A stretch of DNA of 64,000 bases from Cylindrodendrum hubeiense (GCA_014621425.1 JAANBB010000141.1:1-64000), one strand, 5' to 3'; counted from the first letter of the stretch, positions 37,036-49,553 are shown. Notes: a model not told the origin generated them from the sequence alone. Made by a program: numbers and translations.

Positions 37036-38554
37036 TTTGATCACAAAAAGTTTGAGAATGTAATAGAAGACAAGAAGAGGAGGATTGAATTGCAGAAAGA
37101 AGCATGAGAATACAGGATCATCCTAATAATATAGCACAGAAAACTGCAGCTTAATATACTTGTCGTCTTCTCACTTACTCGATGTTTCGTTCACATGTGA
37201 GACTGGTCATCAAGGTGCTACCCCATGGCCATCAAGGTATCGCAACGCTAGCTCTCTTACCAGTGATGACATTTAGAGGCAAACAATTGGCTCCTTTGTT
37301 TAGATGCTCAGGAACTGTGGGTTGATCTAGATCAAAATAGGTATAGGCGTTGGAAAGTCGGGGTCCATCATGCAGAGCCTCTGTTGGATTTCCGACAACA
37401 CAACAAGGTGCCGGCCGATGAGGCCATGTCGAACCAGAATGACCTGGGCTGGAACATTGAGAATCCGGCAGTTTCCGCTCACCGGTGTTTGTTTTGGGTA
37501 TGGCTAATCGCGGAGAAGCACCTTGTTGGCCTCGCTGCCAATACGTCATGCTGGTCAAGCAGGAGCTTGCACATCTGCTATCGCCTCAGCTATTTTGGAG
37601 TAGATTGGCCACAGCTCAAGCTTCGTTTAATAGATATTGGTAATTATCCATGAGTATCCCTATTAGCATATCTACCAATTGTCTTTGCATGCAGTAGAAG
37701 TATTATAATAACGAGTGATACATGCTATCTCTTATAAATGAAAAGATAACATACACTACCGGTATTCTCATTAATAAACCAGATGATAATATTCACTTTG
37801 TTTATTAATTCCATTAGAGTAATACATAACCCTTCTAGCGTACATGATGCCTTATTCGTCCTCATGCATGCGAATGGCAATTGATGTACATGCGGGCATC
37901 AACAGTCTTATTCATACATCTCTCCCACTCGATCAGCATTTCCTCCATCAAGCATGCCTACTGGAATTGATTGAAATTCCAGTCGTGGCCTTCACGTGGT
38001 GACCCACAGTTGGGATTCTCTTGACATTAACTGTTCGTACATCTCGAGATCGCTACGTAGTTGTTTTAAGTAACCAACATTCAGAAGCGCAGCTGTAGTC
38101 ATTGCACACCTCACAATGAGCTAGACAATAAACAAGAGCCAATGGAATTTAGTTTCAATACATCAATGTTATTCTGTCTCATGAATTGGAAATCCAAGTC
38201 GGTGGGAGATCAAGTGTGCGTCGCGGCGGTTTCTCACCACCTTTCTCGTTGCGATTATCTGTTGAGTCGTCGCAATGACACCATAAAAATTATGTTGACT
38301 ATTGAAACCCATCACTCCCACCTGTGATTGATTTTTCAATTCCAAGACATCAGATAACATTGTAAAGCGCATGGTGTGTGCCTGCATTTGCATGGTTTTG
38401 GCCATTGACCGGAAGCACTGTGCGATCTCCACCTTACTGCAACTATCACCACTTGAATAAAATACAAATAAATCAGGTTAATGATGTAATTGTATTAAAT
38501 AGTTATTTTAGGATAGTCTCTTATCTACAACACCTAGTTTTAGGCTAAAATCTA
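37036..38554. other. AT-rich intergenic region
   Basis: The first 200 bp is the promoter of the CobW-type gene. The rest is AT-rich with no supported gene. Short ORFs at 37.2-38.4 kb match nothing. Confidence 0.5.
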
Positions 38555-41510
38555 CTGCGTCCCCCTGTACCACCGTCCAATCCAAGTGCACGCGCCATTG
38601 TTTTTTTCGGACCGACACGACGGTGCGACGTCCAATAAATTGGCCTCTTTCACAGGCTCATAGAACAAACCCTTGTCTGGCATCAGCCTCGACGTGCTAT
38701 TGAATTCAGCTACTCTTCCTCTGTCGAGATCGACAATTCCATCAGAGTCTAGGGCTGTGCTGATGTGATTGGCATTTGGAATGAAGGTGCGACCCTTGAA
38801 CGTGTCGCCTCGTAACATATTCCGGAGTGTGGCATCGGTATCACTGTCGATAGCGGCCTAACTGCACTGATATCAGTAACTGCAAGATATGAGTTAAGTG
38901 AGTTCAAGGGTGTAAATTAGAGTCGCATAGTCTAAGACTAGAATAGAACTCGGCATTAGAAGCGCCCGAACTAGGGAAACGAGCTGTTGCTGCCCTTAAC
39001 TCAAACTGGAGCCTGCGTTCATGTTAGGGATCTAACACAATCGATAGTCTTGCAAGATGACTAAAGGGAAGATTAAAAGGCGAACCTCCTTCTCATACTT
39101 GACCTTCTAGTTAGCCCTCCATCTGTGCCATGTAGCCCTTCAATTGTGCTCGTTCTAATTGAGAATCACGTACCTGCCTCACTTCGTTCTTAGCTTTTCA
39201 AATGGGGAGATAAGATGTATCACCTACAAGATGCACTGCATAACTTTGTGTCGTCATAGGCGGACTATGGGTTTAGAACTCCAGATTTTCTCGCACTGTG
39301 CCCTGAAGCAGTGCAAGATCTTGGGGAATCGTAGACAAACGCTTCCTAAGGTCGAATATACCAATATTTGAGACATCAGATCTATCACTACTGATTTTAC
39401 CTTTCGCGGGTTCTCTTATCCGAAATAGTGCAAGTGCGAGAAAGCTCCTTCCCGCGCCGGTTCGTCCAAATGCACCGATCTTTGTCGTGACGCGATGGTT
39501 CAGTTGACGTTTTACAGTACCAGATCCCAACCTAGTCTGTACCTCGCACTGTAGTTAGATATCGTAAATATTCCCAAACCTGGCCAAGCTGCAGGGGGAC
39601 GGTTGATGGGGTGCCCTTGGCGGCTTCACTCGGAGCCTTGCGATTTCAAGGACCCGCCCCTAGACACGACGTCAGTCTCGGCCTCAACTCCCTGACGGAT
39701 AATCCAATTAGAGATTGCATGACCTGCAATGCGTATGAAATTGCCAAGCCAATCGTGGCAGAGCAGAGGCTATTTTGTTTAAAGACAGAGAGAATCGCCG
39801 AGGGCGCTGCTGCAAGAAGGATGACGAGTCCGATATATTCTGGGCACACTCCCAATGGAAGGGAAAAAAGCCCTGAGATTTGTATCTGCTTGTCGCTCAT
39901 TCTAATGCCATGCTTTCGCAATTTTTTTTCTTCATACGCTTAGATTGTAGTGAGTCCGTCCGGAGTTTTCTGGAAATGAGAAAATATGGGGGATGTACTG
40001 ACGCTTCCACGGCGCTTCAATTTTTGAGAAGTCCGAAGGTAGCCTTTTTTAGATGTTAGTAGAGACCCCCAAGTGGAATGATCAACACGGCGGATATTTT
40101 ACTTGATACAATGATATCCCCTAGCGAGACAAAGACCTTCGCACTATTTTCGAAGAGCTTCAGATGGTATGGTGTCAATTGCGGTGTTGGGATTGATTCC
40201 ATGGTAGGATTTACCATATTTAACCACGCGTGGGCAGATTGTGGTCTCTCCGAACTAAATATTGCTATAATTCGACACACGCCATGCGTACGGCATAGTT
40301 TTCGTGTTTTCTGACTAGTAGACATACTAGAATAATCGATTAATCTCGAAATAATTCATCAGTGAGCTGAAGATTGCCGTGGCCAAATGTTCACCGCAGC
40401 GTGCGGGATGCGTTTTACGGAGTAATTGAGACGTTTGTGTCAGCAGTGCGTCCCAAAACAGTGAAGTATCTGGTAAGTAGACGTTGGAGAGGGCCAGAAG
40501 TCAAGTACAGAGTTGGTACGTGGTGTGGGAAAAGCATTTAAAACACCGGACTCTGAATGAATACAAGAAGAGCGGAACCAAAGTCTAGTACAAGATCCGC
40601 GATGATGTGTCTCGCGACATCGCTAGTGCCTCGATTTTCACACTGTTCTCCTCTGACATGTGTTTCAGTCGGAACCTCTCACCTGTTGAATACTAGAAAC
40701 CTTTTCGCGTCATAGGCGATCTCGCAACAGTCGCGGTGGTTTTAGATATCGCTGAAATTATCTGCACGGCGAAGTAGCCCATTTTGGTGCTGGTACTAGG
40801 CATGGGAAGATACCTACCGATGGCTGCACCCTTTGCGGAAACGAGCGCTAGGAATAACTGAAAACAGCAGGGGCACCTCCTGCGAGAGCGTACCATTCAC
40901 ACAGACTACTCGATCTTGCCTTGTTTTGTTTTGTCTTCTTTTGTCTACTTCTTTACAGCACCTGATACTTCACCGCCTTTTCCGTTTCCACCATTCGGAT
41001 TCACCGCGGTGGAATTATTTGATGTTCGCAGGCTTGCATCACCTGGTACGACAGCAGTCTTAGACCCATCACTATCAGGCACTCTGCGATCTGAATCATT
41101 GCCTTGAATTGTTCCGTCGCACATATGGCTCCAGTATTGATAGCGTTTGGTTTCAATTCTTCACCGCCTCCATCACCTTGTCTGAGCTTCGAATCATTGT
41201 CACGGTTTCTCCATCCATTTTGGTTAGTTGTGCAGATGTGCCTTGCTCAGCGACTCGCCCGCCAGAAAGCAAGGCCATGAAGTCGTCGTCGCAAAAGACA
41301 AGCACATGTCCCTCAAGAAAACCCCTAATTCTCAAGGCCGTGTCTTCCTGCGGTAGGTTCCACGGGTTATCATATGTGAGAAAATGTCGGTACCTGTGCT
41401 TCTTTATTGGTGTCGTCCAGCCGAAAATAAACATCGAGATGAGGCCACTTTCAGCTAGACAATTGTTGCCATTGTCTCTGATATCTCTCGTAGCACTAGG
41501 GTATTTTTAA
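38555..41510 (-). pseudogene. ABCC (MRP-type) ABC transporter pseudogene
   Basis: Pieces of one ABCC multidrug-type transporter lie in order on the minus strand. Near 41.5-41.3 kb is the segment before TMD1 (FIFGWTTPIKKHRY, then NPWNLPQEDTA). In the same frame, directly after it, comes the end of NBD1 (LLSGGRVAEQGTSAQL), so TMD1 and most of NBD1 are deleted. A TMD2 piece is at 39.92-39.65 kb (ATIGLAISYALQVMQSL). The NBD2 Walker A region at 39.53-39.27 kb (KIGAFGRTGAGRSFLALALF, then RLSTIPQDLALLQGTVREN) has K-to-R in GxGKS. The Walker B remnant near 38.95 kb reads ILVLDYAT. The C-terminus is at 38.82-38.6 kb (DRGRVAEFNSTSRL, GLFYEPVKEANLL). Stops and frameshifts separate the pieces, so it cannot be functional. 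Confidence 0.85.
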
Positions 41511-44161
41511 ATTAAACATGAAATGGTGAATTAGGAAGTGACAGGTCATATTAGTAAGATCAATAGAACGAAATGAACATGTGGTTGTTGATGCAGGTGG
41601 TGGATGATTGCATATCGAGTCTAGAGGCCGTACAGCAGGAGAAGTATTGCCCCCGACGTGGACATAAGTGTGGCCCATGGACAGATTATCCATCACTCCA
41701 AGCAGTGGAGGCAGAACATGGTTGCAGATCAGAGGAGCATGAGTGCCAAGAACGACGCCAGAGCTGGCTAAGATGGGCATCTATTGAGGAGACTAAGAGT
41801 GAAGCCGAAGCGAATCACCTCTTGGATGAGGTTGCATGCGACGGGCACCTACCAAAGATGCATAGCCACAAGGTAAGTCTCGTTGCCCTGTGAAAGCCGG
41901 TCCCTTTGAGTGTGCTAAGGCTCCAGTCTGTACCTGGCCCACACGACCCTGGAAGATACTGATAGACGCAGAGGACTCTGTGGCAATGGCAGCCAAAGTG
42001 TGGTTGTGAGCTGTTTGATGTAGATCATCGTAGCTGCAAGAATTGATGGACTTATGATATCAATTGATTTGTATCGGCGCCGATGCACCTCTCTGGCTAT
42101 CATTCGTAACTGGTTGAACATCCCTGGAGTGACTGCACTGGATCCTCAGCACACTCACAGGGATATTAGCGACGCCAACGGTGCCAATTTGCCAATTCGA
42201 TGCATCGGCACTCCGCGAGGTGTGCGTGATTGAGCCATTAACGTCGAATGAAGCAAGAAGGATGGTGGGTGGAGTAATGGTTCAGATTAAATACCCTAGT
42301 CGCGATGACATCTCCAATGATGGTGAGCGGGTGACATCTCCAGTGACAGTTAGCGGGTGACCTCTCCAATGGCAATTAGCGGGTGACATCTCATGGGGAT
42401 CTAGCATTTGCATTAACAATGCCATCTCCTCTTTCGTTCTGGCTGTGAACACAATATGACTTCAAACGCTACTACCATACACTGTGTCCAGAAACCACAT
42501 TCCCAGGACCAAAAGGCCATTCAGTTTATCCAGATCTGTGTCAAGACGATCGATAAGTCCCACTAGACTCTAATATCTCTTAAAATAGAATTTGTCACGT
42601 TCATGCAGACCCTCGCGTAAAGCTATTTAATTCCCTTGGAATACTGGACTTTCGAGGAGTTTTCCCGCCTCATTCACCCCATTGGCGCCTCCACTCTGGA
42701 AATGCGTTCGCTCTACTTCCATGAAATTCCTGATTAATTTGACTTGCCTGTTCTTGTTCTGCCTGAGTAAGTCGGCGAAGGATGGTATCGTAGAGTGAGG
42801 GTCGGCCATGTTGATTGCAACTGAGGGCGTTGGCAAGGCACAACTGTCTCCTTTGAGCACTGTAGATCGAGATTCCCCCTTGATATAATCGTTCCCTGCT
42901 CGGGGATTACTGGATCGACCAATCTAGTTGATGCGATATGCTGTGATGAAAGGTTGATATACGAATTCATCAATCACAACGTCCCTCATTGCGCCATTAC
43001 GGAAACCATCAGACAGCTCGAGAAGAACTTCCGGGTTAGTTTCTTGAGGCTCGATACCTTTGGGCATCGTCGGACGCAGTTTCTGTTACACTTGTTAGCT
43101 GAAGTAGATATCCTGCCCAGTTGGACTCCAAATCACTTTCCAAACTCGAGCTGCATCGGTCGCATCGTCAGGGTCGAATTTACCAGTGCCATCAACCAGG
43201 CTTAACATAATACCTTGCAAGGCTCTAAACCTTGATGGGAACCCTCACCTCTTTCTCATCTTACGGGAATCCGGTCTTGTCAGCAGCGTAGGATTGGTCT
43301 TGTGAGTGGTGCTGGTTGGGAGATTTTGGGTAGGTGCTTCCACCTCGCCAAGGAAGTAACCTAGATTGTCGACAATATACTTGCTCGAGATGTATTAACA
43401 TTGAGATTCCAAGCGCTCTTGCGATAAGTATACTAGGCGTAAAGTTCTTCGGAAACCCACTCACTGAAGTGGTTGATGCGAGTCTCCATATTTGTCGACA
43501 GTTGTGCAAGTCGGCAAAGCCCACCCTTTTTGTCGCGTAAGAAATGGAAGTTGCAATACCTACTAGTTGGTCACTTCATGATGACCGCAGAATTTGGAAT
43601 AGTATTAACGATGGTATGCGTGGTAGCGTCGAAGCCCGTCGGCTTTGGGAGGTTGAGGGTTTCAGATCCCCAAAGTCCTCAGGTAAGAACCCGCCAACAA
43701 TAATAGCCAGATCTGAGCTAAAGCTGTTAGTACGATGTTTTAAGTACATACAGAAGCCGTACAGAACAAGCGCTCATAAAGTATAATTCCTGTCAGTTTC
43801 ATTCCTTCCCTGTGTTGGTCTGGCCGTTGGTCGTCAAGGTCGCCAACGTTTTGTTGCTGCTGCCGAATTCACCCCAATGTCAAATTCGGATGATTAGCAT
43901 TTCATAACGGTCTCTACAGTCGGTATTATGTACCTACAGTTTGAATTTATAAACCAAACCCGTGGGATCGCTCATTGTACCTGAGTGACGAAGATGTGAC
44001 TGTGAGCCACTGGGCAAAGGCACTAATTATAAGGGACGAGAAAGGGGACCCTTGTTCACGTAACTGCGCGTAGAGCTTCGGGATTTCGATTTGCACATCC
44101 AAGTGAAAAATCCGTCAGGGCCCTTACTAAGGGAAACCGAAAGCCTCGATGGCACACTTCC
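41511..44161. other. Decayed AT-rich region
   Basis: A 26-bp minisatellite is present at 42306-42405. Coding-like fragments on the minus strand between 43.2 and 42.6 kb (for instance SFADLLRQNKNRQVKLIRNF, ending at 42627) are broken by stops and frameshifts. I cannot assign them to a family. Confidence 0.45.
42306..42405. repeat. 26-bp minisatellite, 3.8 copies
   Basis: Copies begin at 42306, 42332, 42358 and 42384. Each starts TGACATCTCC (TGACCTCTCC in the third) and ends in AGCGGG. The fourth is truncated and diverged. Confidence 0.8.
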
Positions 44162-44266
44162 GTCGGTGTGGCTCAGTTGGTTAGAGCGTTGGTCTCATAT
44201 CAACCTATGACTTGACCATAGGTCAGGGACATCCAAAGGTCGAGAGTTCGAGCCTCTCCACCGACA
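44162..44266 (+). tRNA. tRNA-Met (CAU), elongator, with a 31-nt intron
   Basis: The acceptor stem GTCGGTG (44162-44168) pairs perfectly with CACCGAC (44259-44265), followed by discriminator A. The D arm is GCTCAGTTGGTTAGAGC, and the T arm has stem GAGAG / CTCTC with loop TTCGAGC. The anticodon CAT is at 44196-44198. An intron at 44200-44230 sits at the canonical place, one base 3' of the anticodon. The intron carries its own perfect 7-bp hairpin (ACCTATG / CATAGGT). The anticodon-stem wording and lack of initiator features point to the elongator tRNA. Confidence 0.92.
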
Positions 44267-44657
44267 GAACTTCATCTTTTTGATGCGAAGGACATTTTCC
44301 GTCTCTTTTTTGGTTGCAGATACCTTCTTTTGGTTGCAAGTGGTTGATATCCTGTTTATCTGAAACAAGAGGACAAAGGGGGTGAAGAAGAGAGATGAGA
44401 TATAAGAAAAAGAGACGAAGAGGAAGCCAAGAGGAGATATTCCTGCCTCCTCCATCTGGTCGGTCGAATGCGATTCGTAGACAAGGTCTTGGTCGTTGGA
44501 AACAACTGGAAACCTAATACTAACTAAGGGTGGCATCGACAGAAACACAATACCAACACACACCTCAAATCCCCCCTTCATATTCTTCATTCTATTTAAG
44601 CATCCCTCCAGTGATCACTTGTCAATTCATCACAAAACACCAACCACTGCCCTCATC
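44267..44657. other. Intergenic: between tRNA-Met and a small ORF
   Basis: About 390 bp. A T-run shortly after the tRNA fits RNA polymerase III termination. Nothing else is seen. Confidence 0.45.
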
Positions 44658-45140
44658 ATGACCTCATGCTACACCGCGTTGTTCCCCACTCATATGCCCA
44701 ACTTCAACCCGGATATCTTACGGCGGCTGGGGGTAAAATCTTGGGAACAACTGCGAGAGATGGCGGTTGTCAAGCTGCAGGTAAAACTAAACAGATGGGA
44801 GGCTCGTAACTCACTGAAACATCTCGTGGGGTTTGATCTTCGAGCCCCAGTGCAACGAGATCCAGTATCAGCATTCAACAGTGGGCTCGTGGGTGATCCA
44901 TTTCTGACGTACTCTACTCTAGAATATGGGCACCTTTAAAGATGGAAGCGTCGAAGAAACCGAAGAATGTGACGCGCTCAATCCTGAGATGACTCCTCTT
45001 ATGTCCTACCCGAGGATGACTATGAAGGAGAAATAGAGGCGTTTAATCTCGATCTTGAGTATTTAGACTCTGCGGATGAAGAAGACGAGGATGTGTCCAA
45101 TGAACGATTTGAGCCTTACTCTGAAGGCCCCTTTCAGTGA
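44658..45140 (+). pseudogene. Small unidentified gene, broken or unusually spliced
   Basis: An ATG at 44658 opens a 93-codon frame (MTSCYTALFPTHMPNFNPDI...) that ends in TAA at 44937-44939. Directly downstream, a second frame continues with an acidic peptide (DGSVEETEECDALNPEMTPL). It then shifts back to a third stretch that is also acidic (EYLDSADEEDEDVSNERF) and stops with TGA at 45138-45140. No single intron of normal fungal size restores one frame; the tidiest splice would remove only 34 nt. I recognise no family. It may be a decaying gene, a short gene with an unspotted intron arrangement, or only the first ORF may be real. Confidence 0.35.
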
Positions 45141-45591
45141 TCTTATGAAGAAAGTAAGCGGATAAGAAGGAATAGATGGATATTGATAAAGTTGATCACT
45201 TAAACAGGAGGCAACGGGGGCATGACAAGTTTGGGCTTTTGGTGCAACGTTGGTCTGGCTAAATAGATGCATTTTTTGAAATGATAGCCGAGAAACGATG
45301 AAACAGTGACATTTTACTGTGTGAAAGATGGCATTCAAACGTGCAATGGCGTCTCTAGCCGGTGACGCCCTGGGTGATGAGCTTGTACATCTCGTGTAGC
45401 CCACACTGGGATGACCTCTCAGCGAGACACCGGAATTTGCTGTACCAACTGCCCTACGTTCAATTGACAATACAATAAAATAACAGAAATGAAGCAGTGA
45501 ATTACTTCAAGCATCTAAGTGTTTTCATTTTTCGCGACCGTAAGATATTTTCTACTCATTTTTGAGGTGTTGTTTTCGAACCCCCCCTGCA
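45141..45591. other. Intergenic: 3' flank of the nitrilase-type gene
   Basis: Nothing firm. A minus-strand stretch around 45350-45440 reads CGLHEMYKLITQGVTG in one frame, which might be a scrap of a larger lost gene, but it is too short to assign. Confidence 0.4.
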
Positions 45592-46612
45592 TCACCTGCT
45601 CAGAGTATGCTTGTAGTGCCAAGACTCACCCCCCATGTCCATTCTGATCTTGTAGTTCTCCTCCGCAATCTTTAACACGTTGAGATCCACAGGGACGATT
45701 TCCATCTTCTCTTCTCCAACTCCGATCCGTCCCAATGCACCCTGGATCGGCATGGCTACGCAGCTGAGCCCACCCGCGTTGCAGAAGGCAATAGCTGCCA
45801 CATTCTCAAACGCACGCAACGTCGTCGCCGTCTCGAGGAACACCTTTTCCGAGTCTGGGTTGAGCTCCTGGCCCTCCTCGCCCGCATCTGTCATGTACCA
45901 CCAAGAAGGAATGAGTATCAGGTCGGCGCCATCGGCAATCAAGGCCCTGAAGGCCTCGGGGAACGCCAGGTCCCAGCAGATGAGCATGCCAGCGCGAACA
46001 GGGCTGCCGTCGGCGTGCTTGAGCGGCGTGTCGAATGCAACGTGCGGACTGTGTCCCGATGAGGTGAGATGAGGGCGCTCTGGATGCCACAAGTTCTTCT
46101 TCTGGTACGAGCCGCAGATGTCACCTGTGCCGGCTGCGAGGAAATGGGCCATGTTGTGCAACTCCTCAGTCGTTTCGCTCCCAGAATCGACACTGACTTG
46201 GTGAGGCTCGCAAATCGTTCCGGGCACAATGTTGATGTTGAGCTCACGGGCGAGTTCCTGATACTTGGCCAAGTATGAGGCCGACTCCCGGGTCGCGGAA
46301 AGGAACTCGGGATGGTCGGGAACCCATGATGTTAAGTGGTATTCTGGTAAGAGGACCAGGTCACAGCCCTTGGCTGCGGCATCTCGGATGTATTTCGCGG
46401 CGGTGTTGAAGTTTTCCTCGACCGCGACCGGCTGGAGAATTGTCTCAGTAAGTCTGCAGTTTTTGTAGCTTGTCGCGTGTCACGACTCCAAGACGAGAGA
46501 CGAGAGTTGGAGACTCGGAGAAGTGCGGGGAAGGATACTTGAGAGAAGAGTAGTAGTATTCACTCACCTTGGGGTCGAACTGGATCAGCGCAATCTGGTA
46601 GACCGGCGCCAT
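45592..46612 (-). CDS. Carbon-nitrogen hydrolase (nitrilase superfamily)
   Basis: Two exons, 46612-46568 and 46431-45592, give 294 aa. The family hydrolyses nitriles, amides or N-carbamoyl compounds through a Glu-Lys-Cys triad. All three are visible: Glu45 in LVLLPEYH, Lys126 in GSYQKKNLWHPE and Cys167 in MLICWDLAFPE. The subfamily is closer to amidase or carbamoylase types than to true nitrilases, judged from the FPE after Cys and the short length; this is inference. The first exon codes only 15 residues (MAPVYQIALIQFDPK), the standard first strand of the fold, so the start is firm. It diverges from the AtuA-like gene over 840 bp, which suggests co-regulation. Confidence 0.9.
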
Positions 46613-47452
46613 GACGAAAGAGTTTACAGTTTGATGCAGATGTACAGAGGATGAGTTGAGGTTGCGACACAAATGTCTCGATAAGACCACAAAGTGCACG
46701 TCCGCCTCGTAGTCGTACGAAGTGGGGGAGGTTCGACGTGAGAAGTGGATTGCTTACTTAAATGGATAACGTACCTTAGTCTAAGGCCGGCTAGAACGGC
46801 TCGCCTTCTCATTTGTAGTCAAGTTCATTTTAGTTCATCATGTCACCCGTGAGATCCGCCTGAGAGGTTATTGGAGGCAGTTTTCAACAGGCATCGATAA
46901 ATGAGGAGTCCACAGTTTCTTTGTCGCAGGCACAACGCACAGAGTTTGGTGATTAATAGGAACATTGAGTACACACTCCCGCATATTCATTCAAGACAAA
47001 CTGAGGTTTCACCAATTTCCTCTTCCTAAACGAAGTCTTCAATTTGTTCTAGTGATGGATTTGAGTCGCCGTGGTTTCCCCTGAGGGGAAGTGGAGTCGT
47101 GCCGCAGGACAGGGTCAACTTTCTCGACAGAATTGCAACAATAACTAGCCGGCTGAACACATACTTATAGTCTCCATCAATCCAGTTCTACCGAGGCAAA
47201 TTGTATACCGCGAGTCATCTTCCGGGAATGGTTCAAATCGTCCTGAGTCAAGCGTGGGGCCCCCGCAGTTTGGGGTAGCTCCCCGCAGACACCCATGGCG
47301 GAGGATGTTTTCCGGGATCCTCAAATTGGCTTATAAGAGAGAAGTGGGAGAATCCTGAGAAATCCCCGACTGTGAACCGAGCGTTAGGCGTACCGTCTAT
47401 TTCCAGCAGTAAAACACACCACAAAGATACGGACTGGTAGATCGACAGCGCA
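46613..47452. promoter_or_regulatory. Shared divergent promoter: hydrolase / AtuA-like gene
   Basis: It holds 840 bp between two divergent start codons with no ORF of interest, so it should contain both promoters. I see no strong consensus site that I would name. Confidence 0.45.
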
Positions 47453-49553
47453 ATGTCTCCTTCAACCACCGCCATGAGACCGATCCGCATTGCGGGCTGC
47501 TCTGGCGGCTTCACGGACCGGTCTAGAGCAATTGCGTCCTTAGCTGGTGACCCAGATGTTGATGCTGTAATCGGCGACTGGATGGCAGAGATGGTTTGTC
47601 GGCCTGAAACTATACATGTCAGGAGAAACTGACAGTTCTTTAGACAATGACTATGCACGGTAGTGGCAAGATCAAGAACCAACAGAAGCTCGCCGTCGGA
47701 GCGAAGGTCGAATTTACTCTGGAGGAACGCATGAAGACGGCCATGTACGCCGAGACCTTTGTGCAGTGTTTCGAGCCAGCCATCGAGAATCTTGTCAAGA
47801 ACAAGTGCAAGCTGGCCGTGAACGCAGGCGCATCCGACACTGAGCTGTTGGCACAAGTGTGCCAAAAGCTGGTCAGGGAGGCTGGCCACGACCTCAAGAT
47901 TGCCTGGGTGGAAGGCGACGATGTTACGGGCCAAGTCAACCGACTTATCAAGGACGGCGAGGAATTTGAGAGTCTCATGCACGGCAAAAAGTTGGAAGAG
48001 TGGGGGATGGAACCCATCTGTGCTCAAGCATACCTTGGTGGGTTGGGAATTGCAGAGGCATTTCGGCAAGGAGCCGATATTGTCATATGTGGGAGAGTCG
48101 CAGATGCGGCTCCAGTGATAGGTCTTGCTGCGTAAGTGCAATAACTTCAAATGGCTTCGAACATCCGATGGGCTTACTATAACAGATGGTGGCACAACTG
48201 GACCCCGGACATGCTTGACGAACTGGCCGGCGCTCTTATTGCCGGTCACTTGATCGAGTGTTCAGCCTACGTTACCGGCGGTTACTACAGTGGATTCAAG
48301 GACTTTATCAAGGCCAAGAAGCACCTTAACATGGGGTTCCCCATTGCAGAGGTCGATAACAAGGGAGAATGCATCATCGTTAAAGAGAAGAACACTGGGG
48401 GTGCTGTCAACGTTGGTACAGTGGCCTCGCAGCTGCTCTATGAGATCCAAGGGCCGTGAGTAATATTTGAAAACGCGAACCGGAACACTTCTAACTAAAT
48501 CAGGTGGTACTACAATTGCGATGTTGTCGCGGACCTTACGGGTGTCAAGATGACCCAGGTTGGCGAGGACGCCGTCCACGTCTCTGGTGTAAAGGGCATG
48601 CCTCCGCCGCCAACAACTAAGGTCGGCATCACCGCGCCCGCGGGATTTCAAGCGGAGTGGCACATTTACTATTGCGGTCTCGATATCGAAGAGAAATGCC
48701 GCGTAACTGAGGACCAGATCCGAGACGCCATCGGAGACAACATTAGCAAATTCACGACTCTCAAGTTCCACCAGAACGGGACATCACTCATCGATGCGCG
48801 GAATCAAGATGTGTCCACAGTCGACTTCCGGGTCTTTGCGCAAAGCAAGGACCCTGAGGTGATGAGACCAGACATCCCCAATGGATTCAACAGATGGGTC
48901 TTAGAGGTGTTTCTGCAGTGTGCCCCAGGAGCCTCGCTCAGCAACGACATCCGGCAGGTTGCGCCAAAGCCATACTATGAATACTGGGTGTCTCTTCTTC
49001 CCCAAAGCGAGCTCAACCATCGCGTGCATTGTCTCTTCGGCGACAACAAGATTATCGAAATGGCCGTTCCGAAGAACACCAGGACTTATCCAAAGCAGCA
49101 ACCGAGTTCTGAGACCGAAGCCCCCATGGCGCTGTCAAGCTGGGGCGAGACGGTGCGCGCACCGCTTGGATACGTTGTTCTCGGCCGGTCGGGCGACAAG
49201 GCAAGCGACTGCAACGCGGGTTTCTTCGTGCGGCACGATGACGAGTGGGATTGGCTTCGTAGCATACTTACCGTAGATAAGATCAAGGAGCTCCTAGGAT
49301 CAGAAGAGTATAAAGGGAAGCCAATCGATCGCTTCGAGATCCCAGGCATCAGGGCAGTGCATTTCTTGCTGCACGACCATCTAGACCGAGGTATGTACAA
49401 GCACTCTCTCATGATCCGAGAAGCCCACTGACACATTGGACAGGATACAATGGATGCTCGACGTACGATACCCTGGGCAAGAATGCCTGCGAGTACATCC
49501 GAGCGAAGACGGTTGAGATTCCCAAGAAGTTTTTGGATCGCGGACGAATCTAG
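47453..49553 (+). CDS. AtuA-like (DUF1446) acyclic-terpene-utilisation family protein
   Basis: Five exons: 47453-47593, 47644-48131, 48186-48455, 48504-49390 and 49444-49553, giving 584 aa. Bacterial AtuA belongs to the citronellol/geraniol degradation cluster, but the biochemical step of fungal homologues is not established. The AtuA domain runs from about 10 to 400 (RIAGCSGGFTDRSRA, GDWMAEMTMTMHGSGK across intron 1, then VICGRVADAAPVIGLAAWW across intron 2). A C-terminal AtuA-like domain holds LGYVVLGRSGDKASDCNAGF and the AVHFLLHDHLDRGYNGCS segment across intron 4. Four introns remove cleanly and each junction restores conserved wording. A second ATG 8 codons downstream (MRPIRIAG) is an alternative start. 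It is convergent with the FAD oxidase, 120 bp away. Confidence 0.9.

Noticed and set aside
45350..45440. Peptide scrap resembling the end of a larger enzyme
   Set aside because: Too short and flanked by stops; no assignable family.
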